A DNA stretch of 64,000 nt from Marinospirillum insulare DSM 21763 (GCF_000686905.1 NZ_KK366037.1:127235-191234); one strand, 5' to 3'. Shown: positions 39,129 through 50,271, counted from the first letter of the stretch. Made by a program: numbers and translations. The notes: a model not told the origin generated them from the sequence alone.

Positions 39129-40082
39129 CTAACGATTCAACCAGGCCATATATTCACCGACACCTTCGGCTACGGTTTTAAACTCGTGCGGATAGCCCGC
39201 TTCGCGTAACTTGGTTAAATCAGCTTGGGTAAAGCTTTGGTAACGGCCTTTAAGTTGTTCTGGGAAGGGAATGTAAACAATTTCACCCTGTTGATGGTGT
39301 TTAATCACCGCTTCAGCCACGGCTTGAAAAGGTTCAGCACGGCCGGTGCCACAGTTAAAAATACCACTGGCTTGGGGGTTTTCCCAAAACCACAGGTTCA
39401 CCTTGCAAACATCTTCAACGTAAATAAAGTCACGTTTTTGACCACCATTGGGGAAGCCATCACTACCTTCAAACAGCTTAGGGTTTTCGCCATTATTTAG
39501 CTGGGTATTTAGGTGAAAAGCCACGCTCGACATACCGCCTTTATGCTGTTCACGCGGACCATACACATTAAAGTATTTTAAGCCGACCACTTGTGATTTA
39601 AGAGTTGGCAATAACTGGCGTACATACTGGTCAAACAATTGCTTAGAATAGCCATACACATTTAACGGCTGTTCGTACTGGGGCTCTTCAATAAAGTTAT
39701 CGTTACGACCGCCATAAGTGGCCGCAGAGGAAGCATAAATAAAGGGGATTTTTAAATCTAAACAATAGTGCAGCAGGTCTTTGGAATACTGATAGTTATT
39801 GTCCATCATGTACTTACCATCCCACTCAGTGGTTGCCGAACAAGCACCTTCATGGAAAATAACCTCAATACCGCCTAAGTCTTCAAACTCATCACCAGCA
39901 AGAACCCGCTGACGAAATTCATCTTTGTCCATATAGTCAGCAAGCGTTAGGTCGACAAGGTTTACAAACTTGGTGCCGTCGGTTAAATCATCAACCACAA
40001 GAATATCCGTGCGGCCTCGTTCATTTAATTGTTTAACGATATTGCTACCAATAAAACCTGCACCGCCGGTGACTACTATCAT
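39129..40082 (-). CDS. hldD: ADP-L-glycero-D-manno-heptose-6-epimerase
   Basis: 317 residues of the extended short-chain dehydrogenase family. Rossmann motif GGAGFIGSN (6-14) and catalytic YxxxK in [12 protein letters not shown]. The stretch [20 protein letters not shown] fits RfaD/HldD. It makes the ADP-heptose donor for the LPS inner core in the cytoplasm, serving the heptosyltransferases. Confidence 0.96.
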   Translation of the reverse strand: MIVVTGGAGFIGSNIVKQLNERGRTDILVVDDLTDGTKFVNLVDLTLADYMDKDEFRQRVLAGDEFEDLGGIEVIFHEGACSATTEWDGKYMMDNNYQYSKDLLHYCLDLKIPFIYASSAATYGGRNDNFIEEPQYEQPLNVYGYSKQLFDQYVRQLLPTLKSQVVGLKYFNVYGPREQHKGGMSSVAFHLNTQLNNGENPKLFEGSDGFPNGGQKRDFIYVEDVCKVNLWFWENPQASGIFNCGTGRAEPFQAVAEAVIKHHQQGEIVYIPFPEQLKGRYQSFTQADLTKLREAGYPHEFKTVAEGVGEYMAWLNR

Positions 40083-40170
40083 GTTTATGCCTCTTGCTGA
40101 CTGGTGAAAACCCAGTTTAAGAATTCAATGACTGAAAGACTGCTGAAGTATGATTGAAAGTTTAGCAGGT

Positions 40171-41979
40171 TTAACCCGCTGCTACAGCTTTACGGTAGCT
40201 GCCTTGGTAATCAAATAAACGCTGCTGAATGCGCCAGTATTTTTTATTTATTTTACGGGCAATCACAAAGTCTGGGTAGCGTAAGTGCTCTGCGCCAACG
40301 GCTGCTTCTTCAGCATTTTTAGGTAGCCAACCACAGCCCGGGGCTTTTAAGTGTTCGCGTAAAAAAGCCAACTCAAAAGCTTTACGTTGCGCTGGCGTTT
40401 CTAGTGCATACCAATCGCTTAATTCGCTAGCATCTTCATCATAGTAGGTTACTTTTAAGCGCTCTAAGCCTTTACCATTTAAGGCAACCTCTAACGTCAT
40501 GCCGCTAACTCTTAATACCTTGGCATCTTTTAGCTGTAAGGCTTCTTTGAGTTTTTTATCGGCATCCACAAGCGTTGCATCGCAATGCGGGCAAACCCTG
40601 GCGGCTATATCGGCTTCACCACCACAGGCATCACACACTCGAAAACGAAAGCGAAAATCGCACTGCTGGCCTTTATTATCAGTTGCTTCACCTGCTGCTT
40701 CCAACCAACCTTGGCAACGCCTACCAAAGTGTTCTAACACTTCGCCTTCAGCTGTTTTTACACCCCAAAAGCTATTGGCAAAGCCGCAGCCAGGGCAAAG
40801 CACCTGCACTAATTCTGTATTAGCGTTGGGGCGTGGAGTGTTCACTTCGGGTGCCCAAATATCCCAAGGGTTACCGGCATAATCTAAAACTAAGCAGTCG
40901 GTTTTATCTGTGGCTGGCGAAAGACGTAAACCTCGACCAATAATTTGCTGGTACAAGCTAACTGATTCAGTGGGTCGTAAAATAGCGATTAAATCGACAT
41001 GCGGTGCATCAAAGCCGGTGGTTAAAACCGACACATTCACTAGGTATTTAATTTGCTGGGCTTTAAAGGCTTGAATGATTTGTTGGCGTTCTTTAGTGGC
41101 TAAAGCGCCCGTTATTAAAGCGGTTTGCTCACTGGGCAATAACCCAGCAACCTCTTCGGCATGGCGCACGCTAGCACAAAAAACCATCACCCCTTGGCGC
41201 TGGGCTGCTCGCTGTTGAATATCTGCAACAATGCTAGGCGTAACACGATTATCTTTTACCACCTTATCTAATTCAGCTTCTGGAAAATAACCTGTATTAG
41301 CAGGCACTAGGCTAGAAAAGTCATAAGCCAAAACTGCCATATCCAAGCGTTCTGGCTTAACTAAAAAGTTATTTTTAACCATCCAACGTAAGGGTAATTC
41401 ATAAATACAGGCTTTAAAAAAACTCTCTTCTTCACCCCTTACCGCTTGCTGTTGTAGGTGACGATGATAAATAAAGCCTTGTCCTAAACGAAAAGGCGTA
41501 GCAGTTAAGCCAAGAATTTTTAAATTAGGGTTAAGCTTTAAAAGGTGTTGAATCACTAGCTGATAAGAGGTCTTTTTATCTAAGCTGACTCGGTGGCATT
41601 CATCAATCACCAACAGGGTAAAAGCAGCATCGTTGAACTGCTCAAGATTGCGTACCACCGATTGCACTGAACCAAACACGACTTGGCTAGCTGCTTGTTT
41701 AGAGCCTAAACCCGCACTAAAAATATCGGCCTCTAAACCATAACTAGCGTATTTAGCTTGGTTTTGCTCGACCAATTCGCTAACGTGAGCCAGTACCAGC
41801 ACTCGGCCTCTTGCCAAGCTTGCTAGCTCAGCAATCACCAGGCTTTTGCCTGCTCCGGTGGGCAAACATAAAACTGCCGGATCACTGCTAGCCCGAAACC
41901 ATTCCAGCACTCGCTCTACTGCTTCTTGCTGATAAGGTCTTAGTTGAAATGCTGGGGGCTGATGGGCTGAATTAGCCAT
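40171..41979 (-). CDS. radD: Superfamily 2 helicase RadD
   Basis: 602 residues, near E. coli RadD/YejH (586). Walker A LPTGAGKS near 39-46, DECH in LLVIDECHRVSLDKK, LGLTATPFRLGQG, and motif VI QIIGRGLRLSPATDK are present. The C-terminal part has zinc-ribbon cysteines CPGCGFAN and CDACGGEADIAARVCPHC, a RadD feature. RadD acts with RecA in double-strand break repair. It is 5 bases after the enoyl-CoA hydratase gene. Confidence 0.9.
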   Translation of the reverse strand: MANSAHQPPAFQLRPYQQEAVERVLEWFRASSDPAVLCLPTGAGKSLVIAELASLARGRVLVLAHVSELVEQNQAKYASYGLEADIFSAGLGSKQAASQVVFGSVQSVVRNLEQFNDAAFTLLVIDECHRVSLDKKTSYQLVIQHLLKLNPNLKILGLTATPFRLGQGFIYHRHLQQQAVRGEEESFFKACIYELPLRWMVKNNFLVKPERLDMAVLAYDFSSLVPANTGYFPEAELDKVVKDNRVTPSIVADIQQRAAQRQGVMVFCASVRHAEEVAGLLPSEQTALITGALATKERQQIIQAFKAQQIKYLVNVSVLTTGFDAPHVDLIAILRPTESVSLYQQIIGRGLRLSPATDKTDCLVLDYAGNPWDIWAPEVNTPRPNANTELVQVLCPGCGFANSFWGVKTAEGEVLEHFGRRCQGWLEAAGEATDNKGQQCDFRFRFRVCDACGGEADIAARVCPHCDATLVDADKKLKEALQLKDAKVLRVSGMTLEVALNGKGLERLKVTYYDEDASELSDWYALETPAQRKAFELAFLREHLKAPGCGWLPKNAEEAAVGAEHLRYPDFVIARKINKKYWRIQQRLFDYQGSYRKAVAAG

Positions 41980-41984
41980 GCAGA

Positions 41985-42803
41985 CTATTCACTAGTGAAA
42001 ACAGGATCACGCTTTTCAATGTTGGCCATAACAGCTTCCATTTGGTTAGGTGAACCTAACAAACGCCTTTGCAGCTTTTCTTCAAAAGCTAGACGCTCAT
42101 CATCGGTTTGCGTATAAGAATCACGTAATAAGCGTTTTGCTGCTTCCACCATATCGGGTGAGCGCTTGCAAATAAGTGCGGCCAGTTCTTCTGCACGCTC
42201 TAGTGGATTATCCGCAACTTCGGTCACCATGCCCGAACCGAGTGCCGCTTCACCCTTCACCACTTCAGCGGTAACCGTCATGCGTAGCAACACATCTTCT
42301 TTAACGCAGCCTCTGGCTGTGACGCTAATGCCCATATCAGGAATGATACCCCAGCGGCCTTCCATTACTGACAGGCGTGCATCTGGGTGAGCAATACGCA
42401 TATCTGCACCCATCGCAATTTGTAACCCACCGCCATAGCAATAACCTTCTATTGCCGCGATAACTGGCACTTGCAAGGAGCGCCAGCCTAATGCCAGGTG
42501 CTGAACTTTATTGTGTGGATAGCCATCGCAACTACTGAGCAGCCACTGAATATTTTTAGGATCAGCCATTACACCCGCTACATCTAAGCCACTACAAAAG
42601 TTTTGCTGGCTACCAGAAAGAATAACCACACGTAAATCACGGCTAGAATTAAGGGTATTAAGCACTTCTAGCAAAGAAGTAATTAGATCGATATTTAAGC
42701 TATTTAGCTGGGCAGGACGATTAAGCACTACTCGGGCAATGCCGTCGTGAAGCGAGAGTTTTACACAGGGTTCTTCATGTTGTTCTGCGATATTTTTTGT
42801 CAT
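41985..42803 (-). CDS. Enoyl-CoA hydratase/isomerase family protein
   Basis: 272-residue crotonase-fold protein. The oxyanion-hole regions are seen as ILSGSQQNFCSGLDVAGVM and AIEGYCYGGGLQIAMGADMR. The usual catalytic pair of glutamates (ECH type) is not both clear: the second region reads EGRWGIIPDMGIS. Substrate is not evident; fatty-acid metabolism is inferred from the family and from a PsrA-like palindrome before its start. It may be the first gene of an operon with radD. Confidence 0.88.
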   Translation of the reverse strand: MTKNIAEQHEEPCVKLSLHDGIARVVLNRPAQLNSLNIDLITSLLEVLNTLNSSRDLRVVILSGSQQNFCSGLDVAGVMADPKNIQWLLSSCDGYPHNKVQHLALGWRSLQVPVIAAIEGYCYGGGLQIAMGADMRIAHPDARLSVMEGRWGIIPDMGISVTARGCVKEDVLLRMTVTAEVVKGEAALGSGMVTEVADNPLERAEELAALICKRSPDMVEAAKRLLRDSYTQTDDERLAFEEKLQRRLLGSPNQMEAVMANIEKRDPVFTSE

Positions 42804-42860
42804 TTTAAGTAAGCCTTGCAGGTTTTAGTAAACTGAGATTAGGCAAAGGTTAATATAAAG

Positions 42861-42876
42861 TCAAACAACTGTTTGA
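42861..42876. promoter_or_regulatory. Candidate PsrA-like operator before the enoyl-CoA hydratase
   Basis: TCAAACA-AC-TGTTTGA is a perfect 7-base inverted repeat, 58 bases before the start. It contains CAAAC-N4-GTTTG, matching the (G/C)AAAC-N2-4-GTTT(G/C) motif known for PsrA, the TetR-family fatty-acid regulator of Pseudomonas. Its position, upstream of a crotonase-family gene, fits fatty-acid-responsive control. Confidence 0.55.
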
Positions 42877-42888
42877 TACGTAATTAAG

Positions 42889-44418
42889 TTAATGCGTCGC
42901 TGCCAAGATTTGATATTCATCTAAAGCGTATTGATCTGTCATGCCGCTAATCATGTCTTGCAATAAACGACAACGGCAATAAAGCTCCCAAGTTGCTGCA
43001 TCTAACTCACCAGCACCCAAGTCTGCCGCCGAAGCACACAGCAGCTGATAAGCTTTTAAATGCTTTCTGGGCATACGATCAACCAATAAAACTTCAAACA
43101 GCAACTGCTTACCTGGAACACGCCTACCCTTAGCTAAAAGACTAAAGTCTTCTTTGGGTAGTTGCAGTAAAGGTAAATAAAAGTCTAATAAGCCAGTAAT
43201 AATACGGTGGCCTTGCAGCATTAGGGTGGTTACTTCACTAACATTAAAAACATGCTTGAACGCCACTTTTTTTAGTGTGCTAATTAACGCATGGCAAGGT
43301 GAATCATCTTCTAGCAAAGCTTTGTTTAAGCTGCCTTCTGCTACTTGAGCCAGCTGATCTACAAATGCTTGGGCGGCATGTTCAACCAAGGGATGAATAA
43401 GCTTAACCCTAAGTTTTACAAAGAATGCATGGTCTTTATTGTAGTTTTCTTGCTTAGCAGCATCTAAGGCTTCATCAACTAGCTGATTAAATGACTTGCC
43501 TTTAAAGTGCGCACCCTCGGGGCTTTGTGGGTACTGCTGGGCAAACTCTTCTTTTAATAGTCTAGCCAACTCAGTATAGGTAAGTATGTCTTTATCAACA
43601 CTGTCTTCTATATCGGCTAGGCAATAAGAAATATCATCGGCGGCTTCCATTAAATAGCTAAGCGCAAACCTATGCCCTGGCTGTAAATCTAACTGCTGCC
43701 AAAGGTCTTCGATAAACTTTTTCTCTGAAAAATAAAAGCCTGGCTTTTTCTGCAAATAGCTTAAAGGATGGCTCGCTTCAGGCTTGGGCTGGGTGGCACA
43801 GCGAGTATATTTAAGTACGCAAGCAGATTGTAAATAGGTGAGATTAAGTTTTTGCAGGCTAAACAGCAGACGAATGGCTTGGGCATTACCTTCAAATTGC
43901 TGTAGCTCTAAAAGTAGTTCTTCACGTAATTGGCTTTGTGCTGCATCGGGCAAAGACTGCTTAAAAACTTCAAGCTTAGGTAGTTTTTCTGCAAACCAGC
44001 GGGAGATAATTTCTTCGCCAAAATGGCCAAAGGGCGGGTTGCCTATATCGTGCATTAGACAGGCCATTTCTACTAGGGTTTCTGTTGCACGCTCTAAATC
44101 TAAAACTTCTTGGTCTGCTTGCTGCTGTTTACGCAATAATTGAAAAACCGTACGGGTTATAAAGCGGCCTGCTTGCTGAACTTCTAACGAATGGGTTAAG
44201 CGACTTCTAACCGCTGCGTTACGCTCTAAGGGGAAAACTTGGGTCTTTTGCTGTAAGCGTCTAACCGCTGCTGAGTTAATAATTCGTCCACGGTCACTTT
44301 CTAGTTTGTTTTCTAAAGCGCTTACTTCTAGCTGGGTTAGCTTGAGGTTGGCAGAATCAACTCCCTCCCCTTTTGAATAAGGTCGTAATGCACTATAGCG
44401 CTTTAGAATTCTTTGCAT
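42889..44418 (-). CDS. dgt: Deoxyguanosinetriphosphate triphosphohydrolase
   Basis: 509 residues, near E. coli Dgt (505). The HD phosphohydrolase residues are in RLTHSLEVQQAGR and HDIGNPPFGHFGE, with a further aspartate in YLMEAADDISYCLADIEDSV. It splits dGTP to deoxyguanosine and tripolyphosphate and keeps dNTP pools in balance. The N-terminal LESDRGRIINSAAVRRLQQK is typical of the family. Confidence 0.92.
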   Translation of the reverse strand: MQRILKRYSALRPYSKGEGVDSANLKLTQLEVSALENKLESDRGRIINSAAVRRLQQKTQVFPLERNAAVRSRLTHSLEVQQAGRFITRTVFQLLRKQQQADQEVLDLERATETLVEMACLMHDIGNPPFGHFGEEIISRWFAEKLPKLEVFKQSLPDAAQSQLREELLLELQQFEGNAQAIRLLFSLQKLNLTYLQSACVLKYTRCATQPKPEASHPLSYLQKKPGFYFSEKKFIEDLWQQLDLQPGHRFALSYLMEAADDISYCLADIEDSVDKDILTYTELARLLKEEFAQQYPQSPEGAHFKGKSFNQLVDEALDAAKQENYNKDHAFFVKLRVKLIHPLVEHAAQAFVDQLAQVAEGSLNKALLEDDSPCHALISTLKKVAFKHVFNVSEVTTLMLQGHRIITGLLDFYLPLLQLPKEDFSLLAKGRRVPGKQLLFEVLLVDRMPRKHLKAYQLLCASAADLGAGELDAATWELYCRCRLLQDMISGMTDQYALDEYQILAATH

Positions 44419-44438
44419 GGCTTTTGCTTTCCTATTAC

Positions 44439-45272
44439 TTAGTCCTGCTTAGGTCGTAATCGCTCTAATACTAGCTTGGTTTTGGGTCTAACCTGTCGCC
44501 ATAAAAAGAAAGCTTCTGCGGCCTGCTCAACCAGCATACCTAAGCCATCGGCAACCTGTGTTGCTCCCTGCTGCTTAGCCCAAAGCATAAAAGGAGTCGC
44601 TTGCTGGCTATACATTAGGTCGTAGGCAAGTGATTGCTGGGTAAACAAATGATCTGGCAAGGGCGGCAAATCACCCGCCAAGCTAGATGAAGTAGCATTG
44701 ATGATTAGATCAAACTGGTTAGCTTCTAATGATGCCCAGTTACCCGAGGTGAGTTGCGTCTCAGGCTGTAAACCATGGAATATTTTGACTAGCTGTTGAG
44801 CTTTCTCAGGCGTTCGATTAGCAATTTTTAACTGAGCTACGCCAGCATTTAATAAAGGTTCTATTACCCCACGGGCAGCACCACCGGCACCCACCAATAA
44901 AACTTTTTTGTCAGCAAGGCTAAAACCTAGGTTATTAGTTAAATCTCTAACCAAGCCTACACCATCGGTATTATCACCATAAATTTGGTTGTTTTTGCCT
45001 TTTTGTAGGGTATTAACCGCGCCAGCTCGGCGAGCACGGGGCGAAAGTGTATCAGCAAACACTAGGGCATCTAACTTAAAAGGCACGGTGACATTAGCAC
45101 CTAAACCACCGCTAGCAAAAAAGCTTTTAGCACTGGCTTCAAAGTCATCTTCTGGCGCTAAAATTGCGCTATATTCTAATTGTTGATTTGTTTGCTGCGC
45201 AAACCAAGTATGAATTTGGGGTGATTTACTGTGTGCTATAGGGTTACCAAAAACAGCGTATTGATCCAGCAT
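44439..45272 (-). CDS. aroE: Shikimate dehydrogenase
   Basis: 277 residues. MLDQYAVFGNPIAHSKSPQI is the AroE substrate-binding start, NVTVPFKLDA the shikimate lysine region, and GAGGAARGVIEPLL the NADP-binding loop. It reduces 3-dehydroshikimate to shikimate in aromatic amino-acid synthesis. It is 20 bases before dgt and 3 bases after the FAD oxidoreductase gene. Confidence 0.96.
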   Translation of the reverse strand: MLDQYAVFGNPIAHSKSPQIHTWFAQQTNQQLEYSAILAPEDDFEASAKSFFASGGLGANVTVPFKLDALVFADTLSPRARRAGAVNTLQKGKNNQIYGDNTDGVGLVRDLTNNLGFSLADKKVLLVGAGGAARGVIEPLLNAGVAQLKIANRTPEKAQQLVKIFHGLQPETQLTSGNWASLEANQFDLIINATSSSLAGDLPPLPDHLFTQQSLAYDLMYSQQATPFMLWAKQQGATQVADGLGMLVEQAAEAFFLWRQVRPKTKLVLERLRPKQD

Positions 45273-45275
45273 TTT

Positions 45276-46391
45276 TTAGTTTCCTGTTTTTAATAGACGT
45301 TCTACAACCACCTCGGCCAAAGCTAAGGCAGCTGTTAAACCGGGCGACTCAATTCCAAATAAATGCATGACACCTGGGCAAGCATGGTGTTCTTCACCCG
45401 CCAAATAAAAGTCGGCTGCATCACTGGTGGGTGGCGCTATTTTGGGGCGAATACCTGTGTAGTCAGCGGTTAACTTAGATTTGTCTAGTTTAGGCCAGTA
45501 ACGACTGACGGCTTCTGCAAAAGCATCTAGACGCGATGGGTCTGCCCCGTAATCTAGCTCTTCTGCATTGTCTGTTGCTAACCATTCTACATCAGGGCCA
45601 AAACGTGCTCTGCCTTGTAAGTCTAAGGTTAGGTGAATACCTAATCCGGCTTTTTCTGGCAGTGGATAAATTAAATGCTTAAAAGGCTGCTTGCCTGTTA
45701 AAGAAAAATACTGACCACGGGCAAAATAGGGTTTTGGAATCCAACTAGCAGGAGGGTGAAGCTTGCTCGCTAAAGCAGGTGCATGAAGCCCTGCAGCATT
45801 AACAATTAAATTAGCGGTTAAAGAGTAGCCATCAATCTCTAAGTTTTTTTTGTTAGAGGTTAAGCAGCCCCCAGTTACTTGATTAGCCGTTACCAACTGC
45901 CCACCAGCGGCTTCTAAATCTGTTAGCAAAGCCTGCATTAAACCGTGACTATCAATAATGCCTGTCGCTGGCGAAAACAAGGCAGCTTTAGCTTGGAGTT
46001 CAGGCTCTAAGGCTTTTACTTGGCTTTCATCTAGCCACTGCAGGGGTTGGCAATGATTATCTAAGGCTTGCTGCTGTAGTTTTTTTAAAGCTGCTAGCTG
46101 CTCTGTTGAACTAGCAACAATTAATTTACCGCAAGCTTGATGCGCTATTTGATGCTGCTTGGCATAGTCATATAAAAGCTGATTGCCCCGCACACAGGTT
46201 TGAGCTTTTAAAGAGTTCTGGGGGTAATAAAACCCCGCATGAATCACTTCTGAGTTACGGGCGCTGGTTTCTTCACCAAAGCGGGAGTTTTTCTCTAATA
46301 CCAGCACTTCACGCCCTGCTAAAGCCAAGGCTCTAGCTACAGCAAGGCCAACCACTCCTGCACCTATGACTACTGCATCAAGTTTATCCAC
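45276..46391 (-). CDS. FAD-dependent oxidoreductase, L-2-hydroxyglutarate dehydrogenase-like
   Basis: 371 residues of the DAO family. An N-terminal Rossmann motif GAGVVGLAVARALALAGREV binds FAD; SARNSEVIHAGFYYPQNSLK is the sequence of the L2HGDH/LhgO group. The C-terminal part has GIRPKIAPP and GIESPGLTAALALAE. It probably oxidises an alpha-hydroxy acid such as L-2-hydroxyglutarate, though the substrate is inferred. It sits between hemF and aroE, with gaps of 0 and 3 bases, so it is in their operon. Confidence 0.85.
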   Translation of the reverse strand: MDKLDAVVIGAGVVGLAVARALALAGREVLVLEKNSRFGEETSARNSEVIHAGFYYPQNSLKAQTCVRGNQLLYDYAKQHQIAHQACGKLIVASSTEQLAALKKLQQQALDNHCQPLQWLDESQVKALEPELQAKAALFSPATGIIDSHGLMQALLTDLEAAGGQLVTANQVTGGCLTSNKKNLEIDGYSLTANLIVNAAGLHAPALASKLHPPASWIPKPYFARGQYFSLTGKQPFKHLIYPLPEKAGLGIHLTLDLQGRARFGPDVEWLATDNAEELDYGADPSRLDAFAEAVSRYWPKLDKSKLTADYTGIRPKIAPPTSDAADFYLAGEEHHACPGVMHLFGIESPGLTAALALAEVVVERLLKTGN

Positions 46392-47318
<927 letters not shown>

Positions 47319-47331
47319 CTAGATTGAATCT

Positions 47332-47931
47332 TTAAGTGCGCAGCACTTCGCCTGTAGCTAAGTCGGTTATTCTTGTGGGGCGATCTAAACCACCTAAACT
47401 GCCTTTTAAAATCATATCCACATCACCACCAAACTGTTGCTCTATTTCTTCATAACTAAGCAAAGGTGGGTGTCCTGCTGTATTGGCTGAGGTAGAAACT
47501 ATTGGACTATCAAAGGCTTCACACAGTGCAACTACACAAGGGTGGTTGCTGACTCTAAGTGCTACTCGGGTGTGCTTGCCACGAATTAACTCAGGGGTAT
47601 AACCATTATCTTTAACTAACCAGGTTTGTGGCCCAGGCCAGCTGCTATCTAAAACCTTTTGCTCTGCTGAGGTTATATCGGTTAGCCAAGGCTTAAATTG
47701 GTCGATACTAGCTGCAATAAGAATAACCCCTTTACTTGGATCTCGCTCTTTCAACAGTAGTAAGCGCTGCAAAGCACGGCTATTAAAAGGATCACAACCC
47801 AACCCCCATACTGCTTCGGTTGGGTAGGCTAACACACCTCCCTGTCTCAGTAGTGCAGCAGCTTCTTGCACTGCTTTGGAATCAATTTGCTCTAATGAGC
47901 TATTGAAAGTAACTGAGGTTTCTTTGGGCAT
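47332..47931 (-). CDS. tsaC: Threonylcarbamoyl-AMP synthase TsaC
   Basis: 199 residues from the ATG at 47931; an upstream TTG at 47946 is possible but less likely. The Sua5/YrdC fold is shown by LLRQGGVLAYPTEAVWGLGC, SKGVILIA and SPIVSTSANTAGHPPL. It makes threonylcarbamoyl-AMP for t6A37 of tRNAs reading ANN codons. It lies between dprA and hemF, as in pseudomonads. Confidence 0.94.
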   Translation of the reverse strand: MPKETSVTFNSSLEQIDSKAVQEAAALLRQGGVLAYPTEAVWGLGCDPFNSRALQRLLLLKERDPSKGVILIAASIDQFKPWLTDITSAEQKVLDSSWPGPQTWLVKDNGYTPELIRGKHTRVALRVSNHPCVVALCEAFDSPIVSTSANTAGHPPLLSYEEIEQQFGGDVDMILKGSLGGLDRPTRITDLATGEVLRT

Positions 47932-47964
47932 TTTCTCACTCAACAAAATAAAAAGACAATTAAC

Positions 47965-49116
47965 TTAGGCGCTTCTACACCAGCCACCTGGTTGTTGCAC
48001 TATAAGCCCTTCAAGCTCTAGCTCCTGCAGAAGCACTAAACCTTCTTCAGCATCTAGTCCTAATTTGCCTAGCAACTCATCTACAGATTGGGGCGCATCA
48101 TGCATTAAACAATAGAGGGGCTGCAAATGCTCTGGTACTTCTGGGTTAACTTCTTGGTTGGTTTCTGTGGGCAAAAAGGTTTTCAGCGGGGTGCTTATTT
48201 CAATTAATACTTCTTCTGGACAGGTAACTAATGCAGCGCCTTGTCGAATAAGCTGGTGGCAGCCTTCGCTTTGTCGCCGCCTAACTGAGCCAGGTATAGC
48301 CATTACCTCACGCCCCTGCTCCATAGCATGGCGAGCACTGACTAAAGAACCACTACGCTGAGTTGCTTCAACGACTAAAACACCTAAAGACAAACCAGTA
48401 ACAATTCGATTTCTTGCAGGAAAATAACGGGGTAAAGGTCGTGTTCCTAAAGGGTATTCGCTAATTAATGCGCCTGCCTCACTTATATTAGCAGCCATCA
48501 TTTTATGCTCAGGTGGATAAATACTGTCTAGCCCGTGAGCTAAAACTGCACAAGTAGAACCAGAGGCACCTTCGCTAATAGCTCGTAAAGCACCTTGGTG
48601 AGCAAAACCATCAACTCCTCTGGCCAGTCCACTGACTATATTTAAACCTTGCCAAGTAAGTTGATGTGACCAGTTCACGGCATGATGTTCACCTTCGGGG
48701 CTTAATTTTCTACTACCAACGACGGCAAGTGAGGGTGCTTCTAACTGCTCTGGCTGCCCTACTAGAGTTAATAGCAAAGGAGGGTCAACCAGTTCTTGCA
48801 GCAAGCTGGGCAGGGCAGCTAAAGAAAGAAGCCAATGGTTATCTTCTTCTGCCCAAACCAGGTGAGCTTTAATAAGGTTAGCAAAGGGGAGCTGCCAAGG
48901 ATTGTGTAAGGCTAAACGTGCAAGCTGGCGAGTTTTGTCTTTAAAAGCTGGGCTTTTAGCTAATACCTCTAATAACTCAACTGCTGTCACCTTGGATAAG
49001 TCTGGAGAAGCAGCAGTGGCTAAGTAGTATTTAACCAGTCTTCTTTGATTGTGTCCGGGAATAAGCCAGAGTGCCAGCTCTTGTGTAAGCTGTTCACTCT
49101 CCTTGTGCAATGGCAT
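47965..49116 (-). CDS. dprA: DNA processing protein DprA
   Basis: 383 residues. The Rossmann-like domain has VGSRKLSPEG and GLNIVSGLARGVDGFAHQGA, plus SEYPLGTRPLPRYFPARNRI and a C-terminal winged helix (about 320-383). It loads RecA on incoming single strands in natural transformation. An excellent GGAGGAGTT ribosome site precedes the ATG. It is 17 bases after the LysM gene. Confidence 0.95.
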   Translation of the reverse strand: MPLHKESEQLTQELALWLIPGHNQRRLVKYYLATAASPDLSKVTAVELLEVLAKSPAFKDKTRQLARLALHNPWQLPFANLIKAHLVWAEEDNHWLLSLAALPSLLQELVDPPLLLTLVGQPEQLEAPSLAVVGSRKLSPEGEHHAVNWSHQLTWQGLNIVSGLARGVDGFAHQGALRAISEGASGSTCAVLAHGLDSIYPPEHKMMAANISEAGALISEYPLGTRPLPRYFPARNRIVTGLSLGVLVVEATQRSGSLVSARHAMEQGREVMAIPGSVRRRQSEGCHQLIRQGAALVTCPEEVLIEISTPLKTFLPTETNQEVNPEVPEHLQPLYCLMHDAPQSVDELLGKLGLDAEEGLVLLQELELEGLIVQQPGGWCRSA

Positions 49117-49133
49117 AACTCCTCCCTACCAGA

Positions 49134-50144
49134 CTAGTTCATCTCCGCACGACGGAAAATATCACCCGATTGCATGGGCTCTTTAGAATTCATTACTAAG
49201 GCAAAACTGGTATTTTCAAATACTCGGTAGACCATGACCGTACCTTTACGATTTTCTGCAGCAAACACCACTTCACCTGTATTGTGGTTACGTAAGCGGC
49301 GACCTGGCGCTATAATTTCAAGCAAGGCACCTGGCTGAACTTGGTCTTCTCCTACATTTAACATAACCGCTTGATAACGAGATATAAGTTTTTGGCCTGC
49401 TAAGCCTTGCAGCAAAGTGCCATGTAAGGGTAGGTCGGGTACGCTTGGCTGAAAACCTTCACCAAAAGGATTGTCTATAAAAGGCAATAAGCGATCACCC
49501 ACCTTTATTTCTTCAAAGCTGTCTGTTATTTCTAGCTGAGGCAGGCGACCTTCTTTATTGACCAGTCGCGCACTACCCAAAGCTCGGGCACGAAAGCCCA
49601 AATGCTTTCGTGTTAAAGGGTCACGAATAGCATCTAGCTCACGATAAATACCGTAACGAGTAACCCCTTCAGTTAAGTCTCCTAGAACCTCAACCTTATC
49701 ACCCTTAGAAGCTAGGGTACGATCACCAGTAATATGTACTGTATAAAGCGCATCTTCAAACTCAGGGCGATCAATCATGACATCTCGGTTTAGAAAAATA
49801 CTGACTTTATCTAAAGGCATAAAAGGAATTGGCTTTTGCAGGGTTAAAATTCTTAACCTAGGCTGTAAGCGAATACCCGCTCGGCCATCTAATAGCTCAA
49901 TAACATCGCCAGGGTAAAGTAGGTGGGGATTAGCAACTTGAGGGTTAGCCTGCCACAATTGTGGCCACATCCAAGGATCGTCTAAAAACTCAGATGCAAT
50001 CGTCCAAAGCGAATCGCCACGCTGAACTTCATAGCGTTTCGGCGCATCAGCCTTTAAACTAACCGTTTGTGCAACAGCCAGTGTAGAAAGTAGTGCTGCT
50101 GTTAATAAAGTAATAAAACCAGTACGAAGTAATGCAAGCAACAT
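49134..50144 (-). CDS. LysM domain peptidoglycan-binding protein
   Basis: 336 residues from the ATG at 50144, which has GGA 8-10 bases before it; the longer frame begins with a TTG without a ribosome site. A signal peptide (about 1-28) is followed by a LysM domain (YEVQRGDSLWTIASEFLDD with WPQLWQANPQVANPHLLYPG, about 37-85) and a long beta-rich C-terminal domain. This protein is constantly found between def and dprA in pseudomonads; its role is not well established, probably cell-wall related. Confidence 0.9.
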   Translation of the reverse strand: MLLALLRTGFITLLTAALLSTLAVAQTVSLKADAPKRYEVQRGDSLWTIASEFLDDPWMWPQLWQANPQVANPHLLYPGDVIELLDGRAGIRLQPRLRILTLQKPIPFMPLDKVSIFLNRDVMIDRPEFEDALYTVHITGDRTLASKGDKVEVLGDLTEGVTRYGIYRELDAIRDPLTRKHLGFRARALGSARLVNKEGRLPQLEITDSFEEIKVGDRLLPFIDNPFGEGFQPSVPDLPLHGTLLQGLAGQKLISRYQAVMLNVGEDQVQPGALLEIIAPGRRLRNHNTGEVVFAAENRKGTVMVYRVFENTSFALVMNSKEPMQSGDIFRRAEMN

Positions 50145-50271
50145 AATTATATCCGTATAGAAACTAAAACTCTTAGAAAGCAAAGCTGTCTAAGCCTTGC
50201 TTACTTACTTTAAGTTACACTTTGCCTTAAAGCTAGAAAGGCAGCAAGTATAAAATAGATAGAGATGAGAC

